Of a stretch of DNA of 64,000 nucleotides, positions 18,182 to 27,472 are shown piece by piece (the first letter of the stretch is position 1; every line of letters starts with the position of its first letter). The stretch is from Bacteroidales bacterium (GTDB lineage: Bacteria > Bacteroidota > Bacteroidia > Bacteroidales > WCHB1-69): the NCBI GenBank assembly GCA_017535665.1, contig JAFXTS010000014.1:1-64000 (forward strand), given 5' to 3'. The notes beneath the pieces were generated by a model that saw only the letters and a program-made list of their open reading frames with translations, searched no databases and had not been told where the DNA came from. Made by a program: the position numbers and the translations under genes.

Positions 18182-18211
18182 AAAAAAACTCCTTCAAAAG
18201 ATGAAGGAGTT
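18182..18211 (-). terminator. Terminator of the ribosomal protein operon
   Basis: Perfect 10-bp stem AACTCCTTCA / TGAAGGAGTT with a 5-base loop, followed on the minus strand by a run of T. It lies 30 bases after the rpsE stop codon and ends the operon there. Confidence 0.88.
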
Positions 18212-18241
18212 GGAATATTAGGAACTAAATAAAGTTCTGGA

Positions 18242-18760
18242 TTAGCCGTTGAAGACCTGGTCGAGGCCGATACCGCGCACTTGGGCAACGGTATAGGGAT
18301 CGCGCAGCTGGGCGAGGGCCTTGAAGGTAGCCTTCACCACGCTGTGGGGGTTGGAGGAGCCTTTCGACTTGGCCAACACGTTCTTCACGCCGACGCTTTC
18401 GAGCACTGCACGCATAGCACCACCAGCGATAACACCGGTACCGGGAGCTGCGGGTTTCATGAAAACGAGGGAGCCGCTATATTTGCCTTCCTGAGCGTGC
18501 GGGATGGTGCCGTTGAGCACGGGAACCTTGATGAGGTTCTTCTTGGCATCGTCAACGCCCTTAGCGATGGCGGCGGAGACTTCCTTGGCTTTACCGAGGC
18601 CGTAGCCCACGATGCCATTCTCGTTGCCTACCACCACGATAGCGGAAAAGCTGAATGTTCTACCACCCTTGGTAACTTTAGTTACTCTGTTAACTGCAAC
18701 CAATCTGTCTTTAAATTCGATATCGGTTGACTTTACTCTTTTGACATTTACATTTGACAT
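18242..18760 (-). CDS. rpsE: 30S ribosomal protein S5
   Basis: 172 residues. N-terminal double-stranded-RNA-binding-like S5 domain ([17 protein letters not shown]) and C-terminal S5 domain with [18 protein letters not shown]. Part of the small subunit's decoding and accuracy centre. Last gene of this rplV-rpsE operon; a strong terminator follows directly, although rpmD, rplO and secY normally come next. Confidence 0.97.
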   Translation of the reverse strand: MSNVNVKRVKSTDIEFKDRLVAVNRVTKVTKGGRTFSFSAIVVVGNENGIVGYGLGKAKEVSAAIAKGVDDAKKNLIKVPVLNGTIPHAQEGKYSGSLVFMKPAAPGTGVIAGGAMRAVLESVGVKNVLAKSKGSSNPHSVVKATFKALAQLRDPYTVAQVRGIGLDQVFNG

Positions 18761-18773
18761 AGTTACCTGAGAT

Positions 18774-19130
18774 TTAGAACGTTAAACCACCTTCTCTGGC
18801 TGCATCGGCCAAAGATTTTACTCTTCCATGATAAAGATAACCGTTACGGTCGAAGACCACGCTTTGGATACCGGCGGCCTTGGCCATTTCGGCGACTGCC
18901 TTGCCCACCATGGCGGCTTTCTCGCACTTCGTCACTTTTGCGTCGCGGATATCGGCGGCGGTGGAAGATGCGGAGACGAGCGTATGGCCGGCGAGGTCGT
19001 CAATCAGTTGTACATAGATGTCGCGGTTACTTCTGTAAACCGACATTCTCGGACGTTCGGGAGTGCCGCTGATAGTCTTGCGAACTCTCTGTTTAATCCT
19101 GTTTCTTCTATATATTTTCTTATTAGCCAT
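18774..19130 (-). CDS. rplR: 50S ribosomal protein L18
   Basis: 118 residues, normal length. Basic N-terminus, then [25 protein letters not shown] and the C-terminal [25 protein letters not shown] typical of L18, which binds 5S rRNA in the central protuberance. 13 bases before rpsE in the operon. Confidence 0.97.
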   Translation of the reverse strand: MANKKIYRRNRIKQRVRKTISGTPERPRMSVYRSNRDIYVQLIDDLAGHTLVSASSTAADIRDAKVTKCEKAAMVGKAVAEMAKAAGIQSVVFDRNGYLYHGRVKSLADAAREGGLTF

Positions 19131-19148
19131 TGTACTAAATTTTTAAGA

Positions 19149-19706
19149 TTATTTATCAGCGGACTTACCGGCTTTCTTTCTAACCACTTCGCCCACGAAA
19201 CGGATACCTTTTCCTTTGTAAGGTTCAGGTTTACGATAGGAGCGGATCTTGTTGCAGACCTGTCCGAGGAGCTGTTTGTCGTTACATTTGAGGGTAACGA
19301 TGGGGTCCTTACCTTTCTCGGTGACTGCGTTGACTTCGATTTCTTTGGGGAATTCGAAGACGATGTTGTGGGAGTAGCCGAGTGACATGGTAAGCAGCTG
19401 GCCTTGTGCTTCAGCCTTGTAGGCGACGCCCACGAGCTGGAGTTTAGCCTCGAAGCCTTCGGAGACACCCTTCACCATATTGGCGAGGAGGGCGCGGTAG
19501 AGGCCGTGGAGGGCACGATGGCGACGCTGGTCGGTGGGGCGTTCCACAACGAGATGACCGTCTTCCACCTTAGCGGTGATATCGGGATCCATCTTCTGGG
19601 TCATTTCGCCACGGGGACCTTTAACGGTGACCACGTTGGATTTTTCGTCAACTTTAATTTCTACGCCTTTCGGGAGAGCGATGGGTAATTTTCCTATTCT
19701 TGACAT
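19149..19706 (-). CDS. rplF: 50S ribosomal protein L6
   Basis: 185 residues. Starts MSRIGKLPIALPKGVE; the C-terminal L6 signature appears as PEPYKGKGIRFVGEVVRKK. It binds 23S rRNA near the factor-binding site. Spaced 18 bases from rplR. Confidence 0.97.
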   Translation of the reverse strand: MSRIGKLPIALPKGVEIKVDEKSNVVTVKGPRGEMTQKMDPDITAKVEDGHLVVERPTDQRRHRALHGLYRALLANMVKGVSEGFEAKLQLVGVAYKAEAQGQLLTMSLGYSHNIVFEFPKEIEVNAVTEKGKDPIVTLKCNDKQLLGQVCNKIRSYRKPEPYKGKGIRFVGEVVRKKAGKSADK

Positions 19707-19721
19707 AATTCTTTCCTCCTA

Positions 19722-20120
19722 TTAGCTAATGTAACACAATACCTCGCCGCCGATGTGCTGGGCACGGGCTTCTTTGTCGGTCATCAGTCCACGGGAAGTG
19801 GAGACGATGGCGATGCCGAGGCCGTTCATCACGGACGGGAGTTCGTCGGCGCCGGAATACTGGCGGAGGCCAGGACGGCTCACGCGCTTAAGGGTGGCGA
19901 TGGCGGACTGCTTGGTGGCAGGATGGTACTTCAAGGCAATCTTGATGATGCCGGGATGTACGTCATCCACAAATTTATAATTCAGGATATAACCTTTTTC
20001 GAACAAAATCTTGGTAATCTCTTTCTTCGTTTTGGAAGTGGGGATTTCCACAATTTTGTGGTTGGCCATGATGGCGTTTCTCAATCTGGTCAAATAATCG
20101 GATATCGGATCTGTATTCAT
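19722..20120 (-). CDS. rpsH: 30S ribosomal protein S8
   Basis: 132 residues. Starts [16 protein letters not shown]; the C-terminal signature [20 protein letters not shown] is intact. S8 binds the central domain of 16S rRNA and in other bacteria represses this operon by binding its mRNA; no such leader was identified here. Confidence 0.97.
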   Translation of the reverse strand: MNTDPISDYLTRLRNAIMANHKIVEIPTSKTKKEITKILFEKGYILNYKFVDDVHPGIIKIALKYHPATKQSAIATLKRVSRPGLRQYSGADELPSVMNGLGIAIVSTSRGLMTDKEARAQHIGGEVLCYIS

Positions 20121-20142
20121 AACTGTAATTCTCTTTTAAATG

Positions 20143-20448
20143 TTACCAACTAGCCTTTTTAACACCCGGAATCTGACCGGCCAAAGCCATTTCTCTAAAA
20201 TTGATACGCGACAAACCGAACTGGCGCATATAGCCTTTCGGACGGCCGGTGAGCTTGCAGCGGTTGTGCTTTCTGATAGGATTGGAGTTCGGCGGAAGCT
20301 GCTGGAGGGCCTTAACGGCGGCCTCTTTCTCCTCGGTATATTCGCTACCGGAGTTGATGATCTTCTTCAGCGCAGCACGTTTGGCAGCATATTTTGCCAC
20401 CATTCTCTCTCTCTTGAGTTCTTTTGCTTTTAATGATTCTTTTGCCAT
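20143..20448 (-). CDS. rpsN: 30S ribosomal protein S14
   Basis: 101 residues, the long form without the zinc-binding cysteine pairs (a single Cys, in [17 protein letters not shown]). The C-terminal [18 protein letters not shown] is typical of S14, a component of the small-subunit head. Confidence 0.97.
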   Translation of the reverse strand: MAKESLKAKELKRERMVAKYAAKRAALKKIINSGSEYTEEKEAAVKALQQLPPNSNPIRKHNRCKLTGRPKGYMRQFGLSRINFREMALAGQIPGVKKASW

Positions 20449-20458
20449 ATCCTATCCT

Positions 20459-21016
20459 TTATTTTTGATTCTTAAACGGTAATCCAAATTCTTTCAGCAG
20501 GGCGAGGCATTCCTTGTCGTTCTTGGAAGTGGTGACGAAGGTGATGTCCATACCGTTGATCTTGGCCACCTTGTCGAGGTCGATTTCCGGGAAGATGATC
20601 TGTTCCGGAATGCCAAGGGTATAGTTGCCACGGCCGTCGAAGCCCTTGTCGCTGATACCGCGGAAGTCGCGGATACGCGGGATGGAGACGGAGATCAGTC
20701 TGTCGAGAAACTCGTACATGCGTTCGCCGCGGAGGGTCACACGCACGCCGATGGGCATACCTTTTCTCAACTTGAAGTTGGAGATATCCTTCTTAGACTT
20801 GGTGGCGACGGCTTTCTGACCGGCGATGAGGGTCATTTCCTGGACGCCCATGTCGATGAGTTTCTTGTCGGCGATGCCAAATTTGCCAAGGCCCTGGTTG
20901 AGGCAAATCTTCTGCAATTTGGGGACGCGCATAATGGATTTGAAACCGAACTGCTCTTTGAGTGCGGGAACGACTTCCTTGTCGTATTTTTCTTTATATC
21001 TCGGTACGTACGTCAT
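20459..21016 (-). CDS. rplE: 50S ribosomal protein L5
   Basis: 185 residues. The signature [17 protein letters not shown] and the C-terminal [19 protein letters not shown] identify L5, which binds 5S rRNA and contacts the P-site tRNA. Its start codon overlaps the rplX stop codon by one base (TAATG), so translation is probably coupled. Confidence 0.97.
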   Translation of the reverse strand: MTYVPRYKEKYDKEVVPALKEQFGFKSIMRVPKLQKICLNQGLGKFGIADKKLIDMGVQEMTLIAGQKAVATKSKKDISNFKLRKGMPIGVRVTLRGERMYEFLDRLISVSIPRIRDFRGISDKGFDGRGNYTLGIPEQIIFPEIDLDKVAKINGMDITFVTTSKNDKECLALLKEFGLPFKNQK

Positions 21017-21333
21017 TATTTGATCTCCTCCCCTGATTTTTTAGAATATCTAACTAATTTACCATTGTCGCCCAGTCTTCTACCGATGCGGGTAGCGTTA
21101 CCTTTTCCGTCAACCACCATGAGGTTGGAGATGTGGATGGGGGCTTCTTTCTTAATGATACCGCCCTGAGGGTTCTTGGCGTTAGCTTTGGAGTGCTTTG
21201 ACACCATGTTCACACCCTCGACGATGGCGCGGTAGTTCTCTCTGTCCACCATCAAGACCTTGCCCTGTGAGCCTTTGGCGTCACCGGCGATGACCTTGAC
21301 CATGTCGCCTTTCTTAATGTGAATCTTGATCAT
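21016..21333 (-). CDS. rplX: 50S ribosomal protein L24
   Basis: 105 residues from the ATG at 21333 ([10 protein letters not shown]). The frame is open to 21357, but that would add an atypical N-terminal tail. The KOW motif is [19 protein letters not shown]24 is an early assembly protein at the polypeptide exit. Confidence 0.95.
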   Translation of the reverse strand: MIKIHIKKGDMVKVIAGDAKGSQGKVLMVDRENYRAIVEGVNMVSKHSKANAKNPQGGIIKKEAPIHISNLMVVDGKGNATRIGRRLGDNGKLVRYSKKSGEEIK

Positions 21334-21392
21334 TGTTGTTTTGTTTTTAATTATCAATTGGTCTTTGTCAATTGTTCCTTTTTTATCTGCTG

Positions 21393-21761
21393 TTAGAGCA
21401 CCTCGGGGGCGAGGGAGACGATTTTGAGGTATTGTTTCTCACGGAGCTCACGAGCCACGGGTCCGAAGATACGGGTTCCGCGGAGTTCGTCTGCGCCGGT
21501 GAGCAGCACCACTGCGTTGTCGTCGAAGCGGATGTAGGAGCCGTCCTGTCTGCGGACGTGCTTTTTGGTTCTGACGACCACTGCCTTGGAGACGGTACCC
21601 TTCTTCACGTTGCCGGAAGGGATCGCGCTCTTGATGGCGACGACGATTTTATCGCCGACGCTGGCGTATCTTTTCTTTGTTCCGCCGAGGACGCGGATGC
21701 ACAATACTTCCTTTGCGCCGCTATTGTCTGCAACAGCTAATCTTGTTTCTTGTTGTACCAT
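21393..21761 (-). CDS. rplN: 50S ribosomal protein L14
   Basis: 122 residues, normal length. Starts [20 protein letters not shown]; the L14 signature region [15 protein letters not shown] is near the C-terminus. L14 sits at the subunit interface. Its start is 2 bases after the rpsQ stop. Confidence 0.97.
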   Translation of the reverse strand: MVQQETRLAVADNSGAKEVLCIRVLGGTKKRYASVGDKIVVAIKSAIPSGNVKKGTVSKAVVVRTKKHVRRQDGSYIRFDDNAVVLLTGADELRGTRIFGPVARELREKQYLKIVSLAPEVL

Positions 21762-21763
21762 AA

Positions 21764-22021
21764 CTATTTTGCTCTTTCAATGATTTCTACTAAACGCCAG
21801 CATTTGTTCTTGCTGAGCGGACGGGTTTCCATGACGCGAACGCGGTCGCCGATGTTGCACTCATTCTGTTCGTCGTGTGCCATCAGCTTGGTGGTTCTTT
21901 TGAGGAACTTGCCGTACTTGGGGTGTTTGAGCTTACGTTCCACGCTCACGACGATGGATTTGTCCATCTTGTTGCTGGTGACGAGGCCTTCTCTTACTTT
22001 TCTTCTATTTCTCTCTTCCAT
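21764..22021 (-). CDS. rpsQ: 30S ribosomal protein S17
   Basis: 85 residues. An OB-fold protein with [19 protein letters not shown] and the signature [21 protein letters not shown] primary 16S rRNA-binding protein. Confidence 0.97.
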   Translation of the reverse strand: MEERNRRKVREGLVTSNKMDKSIVVSVERKLKHPKYGKFLKRTTKLMAHDEQNECNIGDRVRVMETRPLSKNKCWRLVEIIERAK

Positions 22022-22031
22022 GATGACTAAA

Positions 22032-22229
22032 TTATTTTGCTTCTAATTCGCGTCTGCGAAGTTCGGTTTTTAATCTGGCGATAGTGCGACGCTGTTCCTT
22101 GATGGTCTGCGGGTTCTCCAGCGGGGAGATGGCGTGCGACAGTTTCATCTTCGTCAGGCGCTCCTGCTCTTCCTTGAGTCTCTCCACCATATCGGCGGTA
22201 GAAAGGTCGGTGATCACTTGATGTTTCAT
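22032..22229 (-). CDS. rpmC: 50S ribosomal protein L29
   Basis: 65 residues, two-helix protein; [20 protein letters not shown] and [19 protein letters not shown] match L29. It lies near the polypeptide exit. Confidence 0.96.
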   Translation of the reverse strand: MKHQVITDLSTADMVERLKEEQERLTKMKLSHAISPLENPQTIKEQRRTIARLKTELRRRELEAK

Positions 22230-22238
22230 AGCTATCTC

Positions 22239-22664
22239 TTATTTTTCTTCTGAATAATCTCTTCTAACGACAAACTTGGTGGCTACGGGGAGCTTCTGTG
22301 CGCCGAGGCGGAGGGCTTCCTTAGCGACCTCGAACGGCACGCCGTCGGCCTCGAACATGATGCGGCCGGGGCTCACGCGGGCTGCCCAATATTCGGGGGT
22401 ACCTTTACCTTTACCCATACGAACACCGAGACCCTTGATGGTAATCGGTTTGTCGGGGAAGATGCGGATCCAGAGCTGACCTTCACGTTTCATGTAACGG
22501 GTGATGGCCTGACGGGCTGCCTCGATCTGGCGGGCGGTAATCCAATGCTGCTCCAAGGACTTGAGGGCGAATGAGCCGAATGCGATCTCGGCACCACGCT
22601 TGGTGATGTCTTTCATTCTGCCCTTTTGGGGTCTTCTATATTTAGTCTTTTTCGGTTGTAACAT
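22239..22664 (-). CDS. rplP: 50S ribosomal protein L16
   Basis: 141 residues. Starts [17 protein letters not shown]; the L16 signatures [16 protein letters not shown] and [20 protein letters not shown] are intact. L16 helps organise the aminoacyl-tRNA site. Confidence 0.97.
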   Translation of the reverse strand: MLQPKKTKYRRPQKGRMKDITKRGAEIAFGSFALKSLEQHWITARQIEAARQAITRYMKREGQLWIRIFPDKPITIKGLGVRMGKGKGTPEYWAARVSPGRIMFEADGVPFEVAKEALRLGAQKLPVATKFVVRRDYSEEK

Positions 22665-22688
22665 GACTCGTATATATTTATATGATTA

Positions 22689-23417
22689 CTAATTTCTTTT
22701 CTCGCTTCTTCTTGCACGCGGTGCGCCAGTGCGCTCGTGTTTGCCGGCCTTGGCACCCTTCTTGCCCATCGGGGTCTGGAAAAGGTCTTTCTTACCGTAA
22801 ACAACACCGTTGCAGATCCACACCTTCACACCGATACCACCATAGGTAGTGTGTGCTTCGGCCAGTGCGTAGTCAATATCTGCGCGGAGGGTGTGGAGGG
22901 GGGTTCTACCCTCCTTGAAGTGCTCGGTTCTTGCCATTTCAGCGCCACCAAGACGGCCCGAGAGGGAGATCTTGATGCCTTCAGCGTTGGAGCGCATGGT
23001 GTTGCCGATGGCAGTCTTCACAGCCTTACGGTACGACACACGACCCTCAATCTGGCGGGCAATGTTCTGAGCAACCAATTCAGCATTCAAATCGGGGCGT
23101 TTCACCTCCGAGATATTGATCTGGATGTCCTTGTTCGTAATTTTCTTGAGCTCTTCTTTAAGTTTCTCAACTTCGGCGCCGCCTTTACCAATGATCAAAC
23201 CCGGACGGGCAGTGAAAAGCGTGACCGTGACTAACTTAAGTGTTCTTTCAATGTAAATTTTTGCAATACCGGCTTTGAACAGACGTGCGTTCAAATACTT
23301 TCTAATTTTGTCGTCTTCGACTATTTTACTGGCGAATTGCTTGCCGCCATACCAATTAGAATCCCATCCTCTGATTATACCTAATCTAAGACCTACCGGA
23401 TTAACTTTTTGACCCAT
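22689..23417 (-). CDS. rpsC: 30S ribosomal protein S3
   Basis: 242 residues. Starts [22 protein letters not shown] domain with [19 protein letters not shown]; the C-terminal S3 signature is [25 protein letters not shown] (quoted as two overlapping parts: [24 protein letters not shown]). It forms part of the mRNA entry channel. Confidence 0.97.
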   Translation of the reverse strand: MGQKVNPVGLRLGIIRGWDSNWYGGKQFASKIVEDDKIRKYLNARLFKAGIAKIYIERTLKLVTVTLFTARPGLIIGKGGAEVEKLKEELKKITNKDIQINISEVKRPDLNAELVAQNIARQIEGRVSYRKAVKTAIGNTMRSNAEGIKISLSGRLGGAEMARTEHFKEGRTPLHTLRADIDYALAEAHTTYGGIGVKVWICNGVVYGKKDLFQTPMGKKGAKAGKHERTGAPRARRSEKRN

Positions 23418-23419
23418 AC

Positions 23420-23851
23420 TTACTCTGCGTTTTGTGTTTCTGTATTATTGTTAACTAAATTCTTGTCATCAATGATGATGGTGACGTGGTTGGAACGCTT
23501 GCGGATTCTGTGCGCCATACCACGGGGTGCCGTGCGGATTCTCTTCAACATGCGGCCACCGTCCACAACGACGGATTTCACATACAATTGCGCGTCTTCC
23601 AGACGGACACCTTCATTCTTCACTTGCCAGTTGGCAACAGCTGACTTTAAGAGCTTCAGGAGCTTCTGAGCGGCTTCTCTTCTGCTGTATTTCAGCACGC
23701 TCATAGCATAATCCACATCCTTGCCTCTGATAACATCAGCCATGATTCTCATTTTGCGCGGGGAAGTCGGGTTGTCCTGCAAACGGGCAACATATAAGTT
23801 TTTGTTCGCTTCTTTGCGCTTTTCTGCTGCTAATCTTTTTCTTGCACCCAT
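23420..23851 (-). CDS. rplV: 50S ribosomal protein L22
   Basis: 143 residues, slightly longer than usual because of an acidic, Asn-rich C-terminal tail. [17 protein letters not shown] and the hairpin [20 protein letters not shown] identify L22, which lines the exit tunnel. It is the first gene of this transcription unit. rpsS, rplB and the other S10-operon genes usually found upstream are absent. Confidence 0.96.
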   Translation of the reverse strand: MGARKRLAAEKRKEANKNLYVARLQDNPTSPRKMRIMADVIRGKDVDYAMSVLKYSRREAAQKLLKLLKSAVANWQVKNEGVRLEDAQLYVKSVVVDGGRMLKRIRTAPRGMAHRIRKRSNHVTIIIDDKNLVNNNTETQNAE

Positions 23852-24101
23852 TGTTTTTAATGTTTCTTTTATGGGTTATTGTCTTGACTTACAACACATT
23901 ACAAACATCAAGACCTTTCACCCTGATTTAATACTGAAATTGGGCGCAAAAATACTACTTTTTTTTGATAAAAAACACCTGTTGAAAAAAATTTTTAAAT
24001 TATTTATTTTCAGGCAGAAATGAGGGTGGAAAACACAGGAAGCACCGGGGAGAATATACCTATATATATATTATAGACAGATGAATTTTATTACCCGATA
24101 T
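23852..24101. other. Promoter and leader of the rplV-rpsE operon
   Basis: AT-rich intergenic region. A minus-strand -7 box (TATTTTTG, complement of 23947-23954) would give a leader of about 88 bases before rplV. I could not recognise a defined ribosomal-protein-binding leader structure. Confidence 0.55.
23947..23954 (-). promoter_or_regulatory. -7 promoter box of the rplV-rpsE operon
   Basis: Exact TAnnTTTG match followed by C on the minus strand, 96 bases upstream of rplV. It supports independent transcription of this ribosomal gene block. Confidence 0.65.
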
Positions 24102-25277
24102 TTATCTCTGAAGAATTTTCTGGAGTTCGCTGCGTTGTAGTTTTGATAATTTCTCGTGTTGCAATGCCCATTCACAGTATTGTCTTACCAAAGGATGTTG
24201 TTCGCAATTACTTGACAATGACCATACTAATGATTGATAACACAAATATTTAACGGCGAGGGCGGCATCCTTTTCGGACACATTTTCCCAATCCTTGATT
24301 TTTTCCAGAACATTCTTATACTTTGCATAATCTAACAACTGAATAAGCCTTAGCACAGGTTGATAGCTGCCACTGGCCATAAAAGTGCCCCAAAGCATGT
24401 CAAATACTATAGGCGAATAGACATCTCCATAAATATCAATATCGGGAATGGAATCAAAAGAGGCCATCACTTCCTGCCCTGCAGTGTCCAAAGAGCTACG
24501 GAAATCCGCATCGCCCAGTCCGAGACGGTGAATAAGAATAAGAAGATATTGCTGTGTATCATTGTTTTTATAGGCATCGTAATCCAACAGTTGGGGATAC
24601 AAAAAAGTATTGTGTCGATAAATTTCCATCATCATGCTAAGAAAAGGCAAAGATGATTCTACGAAGTCAATCATTCCACTCTGACTCGCATAAAGAAAAC
24701 ATGCTAAAGCTTGTTCTGGATGCGGATCAAGGTGATATCGATCCATCCACTCAATCATCGATTGTTCATCAAATGAAGTGACATCATACGATGGCAACGT
24801 GGTCAGAAAGACTTCTGACTCGAGTTTTTTTGACACATTAGCCATATTGTCCTTCACTACTACCTTTATACGATACTTCCCACAGGAGGACTCTTTGGGA
24901 AATGCCAGATTCACGACATGACGGCTCAGATAAGGACTGGAGGATTGTAACTTCTCTTTCAACACAGGCAAATCCGTCAATTGCATATAGAGAGAATTAT
25001 CAGGGCTGAACACTTCCAGCGAAAAAACCACGTCGGCCTTTTTCTTAGCATTAATCTGATAGTCAGACACAACAACTGAAATGTACAATGTCTGTTCGTG
25101 GAATACAGTATCAGATACTGGTATGTAGGACACAGAAGGACTGGACGAGCACCCCCATTTCTGGCGGAAGGAGTAGTCAGTAGTTTGCAGAATAAATCCA
25201 TCAATGGCCCAACAGGGCAATGTCACCATAATTAATGTAAATAAGGCCGCAATTTTGAGAACCAATCTATTTAACAT
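24102..25277 (-). CDS. Exported protein of unknown function
   Basis: 391 residues with a signal peptide (about 1-24, ending CWA). The first ~165 residues after it look like a beta-sandwich: alternating hydrophobic strands, LYISVVVSDYQINAKKKADV, and a C-terminal KYRIKVVVKDNM strand. From about residue 170 on the protein is helical (SMIEWMDRYHLDP, PVLRLIQLLDYAKYKNVLEK) and could be a helical-repeat domain. No family was recognised. It is a single gene with its own promoter and lies upstream of the ribosomal operon in the same orientation. Confidence 0.75.
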   Translation of the reverse strand: MLNRLVLKIAALFTLIMVTLPCWAIDGFILQTTDYSFRQKWGCSSSPSVSYIPVSDTVFHEQTLYISVVVSDYQINAKKKADVVFSLEVFSPDNSLYMQLTDLPVLKEKLQSSSPYLSRHVVNLAFPKESSCGKYRIKVVVKDNMANVSKKLESEVFLTTLPSYDVTSFDEQSMIEWMDRYHLDPHPEQALACFLYASQSGMIDFVESSLPFLSMMMEIYRHNTFLYPQLLDYDAYKNNDTQQYLLILIHRLGLGDADFRSSLDTAGQEVMASFDSIPDIDIYGDVYSPIVFDMLWGTFMASGSYQPVLRLIQLLDYAKYKNVLEKIKDWENVSEKDAALAVKYLCYQSLVWSLSSNCEQHPLVRQYCEWALQHEKLSKLQRSELQKILQR

Positions 25278-25322
25278 ACTTCAAGGATTCAGTGGGTAGG
25301 GTGAATAACGAATTCAAGTTTG

Positions 25323-25330
25323 CAAAAATA
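25323..25330 (-). promoter_or_regulatory. -7 promoter box for the exported protein at 24102
   Basis: Minus-strand TATTTTTG followed by CA, 46 bases before the start codon at 25277. Confidence 0.6.
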
Positions 25331-25421
25331 ATCAATTTTAGAGAAATTATATCACTATCTTTTTGTTGAAATTTTTTAGCAATTCAATATTTTAATATTA
25401 ACACAATACTATTATTTGTTA

Positions 25422-25429
25422 TATCTTTG
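25422..25429 (+). promoter_or_regulatory. -7 promoter box TATCTTTG for the RhuM gene
   Basis: Exact TAnnTTTG match, 43 bases before the RhuM start codon. Confidence 0.65.
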
Positions 25430-25471
25430 CAGTCATAAAATTGCTCGGATATTCTAAAAATCATCTCAAGC

Positions 25472-26281
25472 ATGAACAACAACGAAATCATTCTCTATCA
25501 GCCGGATGGAAGCATCTCTTTAGAGGTGCGAGTAGAAGATGAAACCGTATGGCTTACGCAGGCGCAAATGTCGGAACTCTTTCAGAAAGACAGGACTGTC
25601 ATTACAAGGCACATCAATAACATTTTCAAGGAGGGTGAGCTGGATTTTGAAAGCAATGTGCATTTTTTGCACATTGCAAATTCAGACCGACCAATAGGAC
25701 TATACAACTTGGATGTTATTATTTCGGTGGGGTACCGTGTAAAATCGAAAGTGGGTACGCAGTTCCGTCGCTGGGCTAACTCTGTGTTAAAGGATTATAT
25801 CCTGCGCGGATATGCTGTCAACCAGCGCATTGAACAGTTGGAGCAGCGTGTATCAGAGCACGATCAGAAAATCAATTTCTTCGTCCGCACTGCCCTGCCT
25901 CCCACCCAGGGCGTGTTCTTCGACGGTCAGATTTTCGATGCCTACGTCTTTGCTGCTGACCTCATCAAATCCGCAAAGGGAAACATAGTTCTGATTGATA
26001 ATTACATCGATGAATCCGTCTTACTGCTGCTTTCAAAAAGGGAATCCGATGTGTCTGTCCGAATCCTCACACGGAAAATTTCGCAAGTGCTAGCAGCCGA
26101 TCTGTCCAAGCACAACCAACAGTATCCGCCCATCTACATTGAAGAATCATCACGCTATCACGACCGTTTTCTCATCATCGACGGCATGGTTTACCATATT
26201 GGCGCGTCGCTGAAGGACCTCGGCAAGAAATTGTTTGCTTTCTCCAAACTAGATATTCCAGCGGAATGGTTGGTGTTGTAA
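25472..26281 (+). CDS. RhuM-family protein with C-terminal PLD-like domain
   Basis: 269 residues. The N-terminal RhuM domain (about 1-125) starts NNEIILYQPDGSISLEVRVE, with an HTH-like WLTQAQMSELFQ and YNLDVIISVGYRVKS...FRRWANSVLKDY. A short coiled coil follows (about 118-135). The C-terminal half carries a phospholipase-D-like motif, HDRFLIID...GAS (near 231-248), in which the usual HxK is HxR, so catalysis is doubtful. RhuM proteins are widespread and associated with mobile DNA; their function is unclear. A close paralogue with an internal deletion lies at 48303-48859. Confidence 0.85.
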   Translation: MNNNEIILYQPDGSISLEVRVEDETVWLTQAQMSELFQKDRTVITRHINNIFKEGELDFESNVHFLHIANSDRPIGLYNLDVIISVGYRVKSKVGTQFRRWANSVLKDYILRGYAVNQRIEQLEQRVSEHDQKINFFVRTALPPTQGVFFDGQIFDAYVFAADLIKSAKGNIVLIDNYIDESVLLLLSKRESDVSVRILTRKISQVLAADLSKHNQQYPPIYIEESSRYHDRFLIIDGMVYHIGASLKDLGKKLFAFSKLDIPAEWLVL

Positions 26282-26289
26282 TGGCTCCC

Positions 26290-26445
26290 CACACACACCC
26301 TGTTCTTCCGCGGCATAGTTCCCGTCCGGTACTATCTTCCTGCCAGAGTGCCGCGGTATGGGCGCTGCTCACCCATACCCCAGATTGCGGCCTGACGGCC
26401 TTATCTGGGGTTACGAAGATGTCGTCCCTTCGGGACGAAGGTGAA
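26290..26445 (+). repeat. Structured ~150-bp repeat, copy 1
   Basis: Begins GTTCTTCCGCGGCATA and contains CTATCTTCC, GTGCCGCGGT, then a long hairpin CCCCAGAT...ATCTGGGG and a second hairpin GTCGTCCCTTCGGGACGAAG. The same string of anchors and hairpins recurs inverted at 59640-59775 with different stem sequences. It lies just after the RhuM gene. Confidence 0.75.
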
Positions 26446-26468
26446 TTGCATCCTTCCGTCTGATATCG

Positions 26469-26496
26469 GTAGAGACGCGATGAATCGCGTCCCTAC
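26469..26496. repeat. REP-like palindrome
   Basis: GTAGAGACGCGATGAATCGC followed by GTCCCTAC, a near-perfect palindrome between the structured repeat and nfo. Related palindromes are at 38674 and 46291. Confidence 0.75.
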
Positions 26497-26535
26497 AAAT
26501 GTATAAATTACCCCACGCAGCCAGCAGTTCTCCGT

Positions 26536-27378
26536 TTACCGGCTCAATTCCTGCAAGAGGGCGACCTCTTCCGCCCAGAGGGTTTCGTCGGGGGTCTCCA
26601 AGATAAAGGGGATGTGGTCGAAGCGGGCATCCTTCATGATGCGCTCGAAGAACTCCATACCCAGCAGCCCTTTTCCTATGCTGTCGTGACGGTCCACACG
26701 GCTGCCCAACTCTTTCTTGGTATCATTCAAATGAATGGCTCTCAGATACTTCAGTCCTACTACCTCGTCAAATTCGCGCCACGTGGCCTCATAGCCCTGG
26801 GCAGTCTTGAGGTCGTAGCCGGCGGAATAGGTGTGGCACGTGTCGATGCAGATGCCCACCCGCGTCTTGTCGTCCACCTTGCGGATGATGTGCGCCAGAT
26901 GCTCGAAGCTGAACCCCACATTACTCCCCTGTCCGGCCGTGTTCTCAATGACGGCCGTCACCCCGCTGGTCTGTGCCAACGTGAGGTTGATACTCTCGGC
27001 GATACGGTCCAGACAGGCCTCCACCGACATCAGCTTGAGGTGACTGCCGGGGTGGAAATTCAGCATGGTGAGACCGAGCTGCTCGCAGCGCTGCATCTCG
27101 TCAAGGAAAGCAGCACGCGACTGCGGCAGTTTGCTGTCGTCAGGCTGTCCGAGGTTGATGAGGTAGCTGTCGTGCGGCAAGATAAAATCGGGGGTGATGC
27201 CCGCCGCTTTACAATTCTCGCGGAACTGGGTGATGCTCTTTTCGGTCAGCGGCGGGGAGGTCCACTGCCGTTGGTTTTTGGTGAAAAGGGCGAAAGCGTT
27301 AGCGTTCAGCTGCGCGGCGGCGAGGGGGGCGTTCTCCACACCTCCAGAGGCACTCACATGGGGTCCGATATGTTTCAT
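26536..27378 (-). CDS. nfo: Deoxyribonuclease IV (AP endonuclease)
   Basis: 280 residues from ATG 27378 ([14 protein letters not shown]). The frame is open to 27411, but the -7 box at 27399-27406 places transcription start downstream of that. Zinc-ligand motifs of endonuclease IV are intact: [54 protein letters not shown] and ILETPDE. It cleaves DNA 5' of abasic sites in base-excision repair. Divergent from ftcD. Confidence 0.96.
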   Translation of the reverse strand: MKHIGPHVSASGGVENAPLAAAQLNANAFALFTKNQRQWTSPPLTEKSITQFRENCKAAGITPDFILPHDSYLINLGQPDDSKLPQSRAAFLDEMQRCEQLGLTMLNFHPGSHLKLMSVEACLDRIAESINLTLAQTSGVTAVIENTAGQGSNVGFSFEHLAHIIRKVDDKTRVGICIDTCHTYSAGYDLKTAQGYEATWREFDEVVGLKYLRAIHLNDTKKELGSRVDRHDSIGKGLLGMEFFERIMKDARFDHIPFILETPDETLWAEEVALLQELSR

Positions 27379-27396
27379 GGGTGTTGATTTTAAGTT

Positions 27397-27439
27397 TGCA
27401 AAGATACACAAATTTTCCTAACAATTTTGTATCTTTGCA
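27397..27439. promoter_or_regulatory. Symmetric divergent promoters of nfo and ftcD
   Basis: Minus-strand -7 box TATCTTTG (27399-27406) for nfo and plus-strand TATCTTTG (27430-27437) for ftcD form a 12-bp inverted repeat, TGCAAAGATACA / TGTATCTTTGCA. Confidence 0.7.
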
Positions 27440-27472
27440 GCCGCAAATTGACAAATCAAAACATTATATAAT

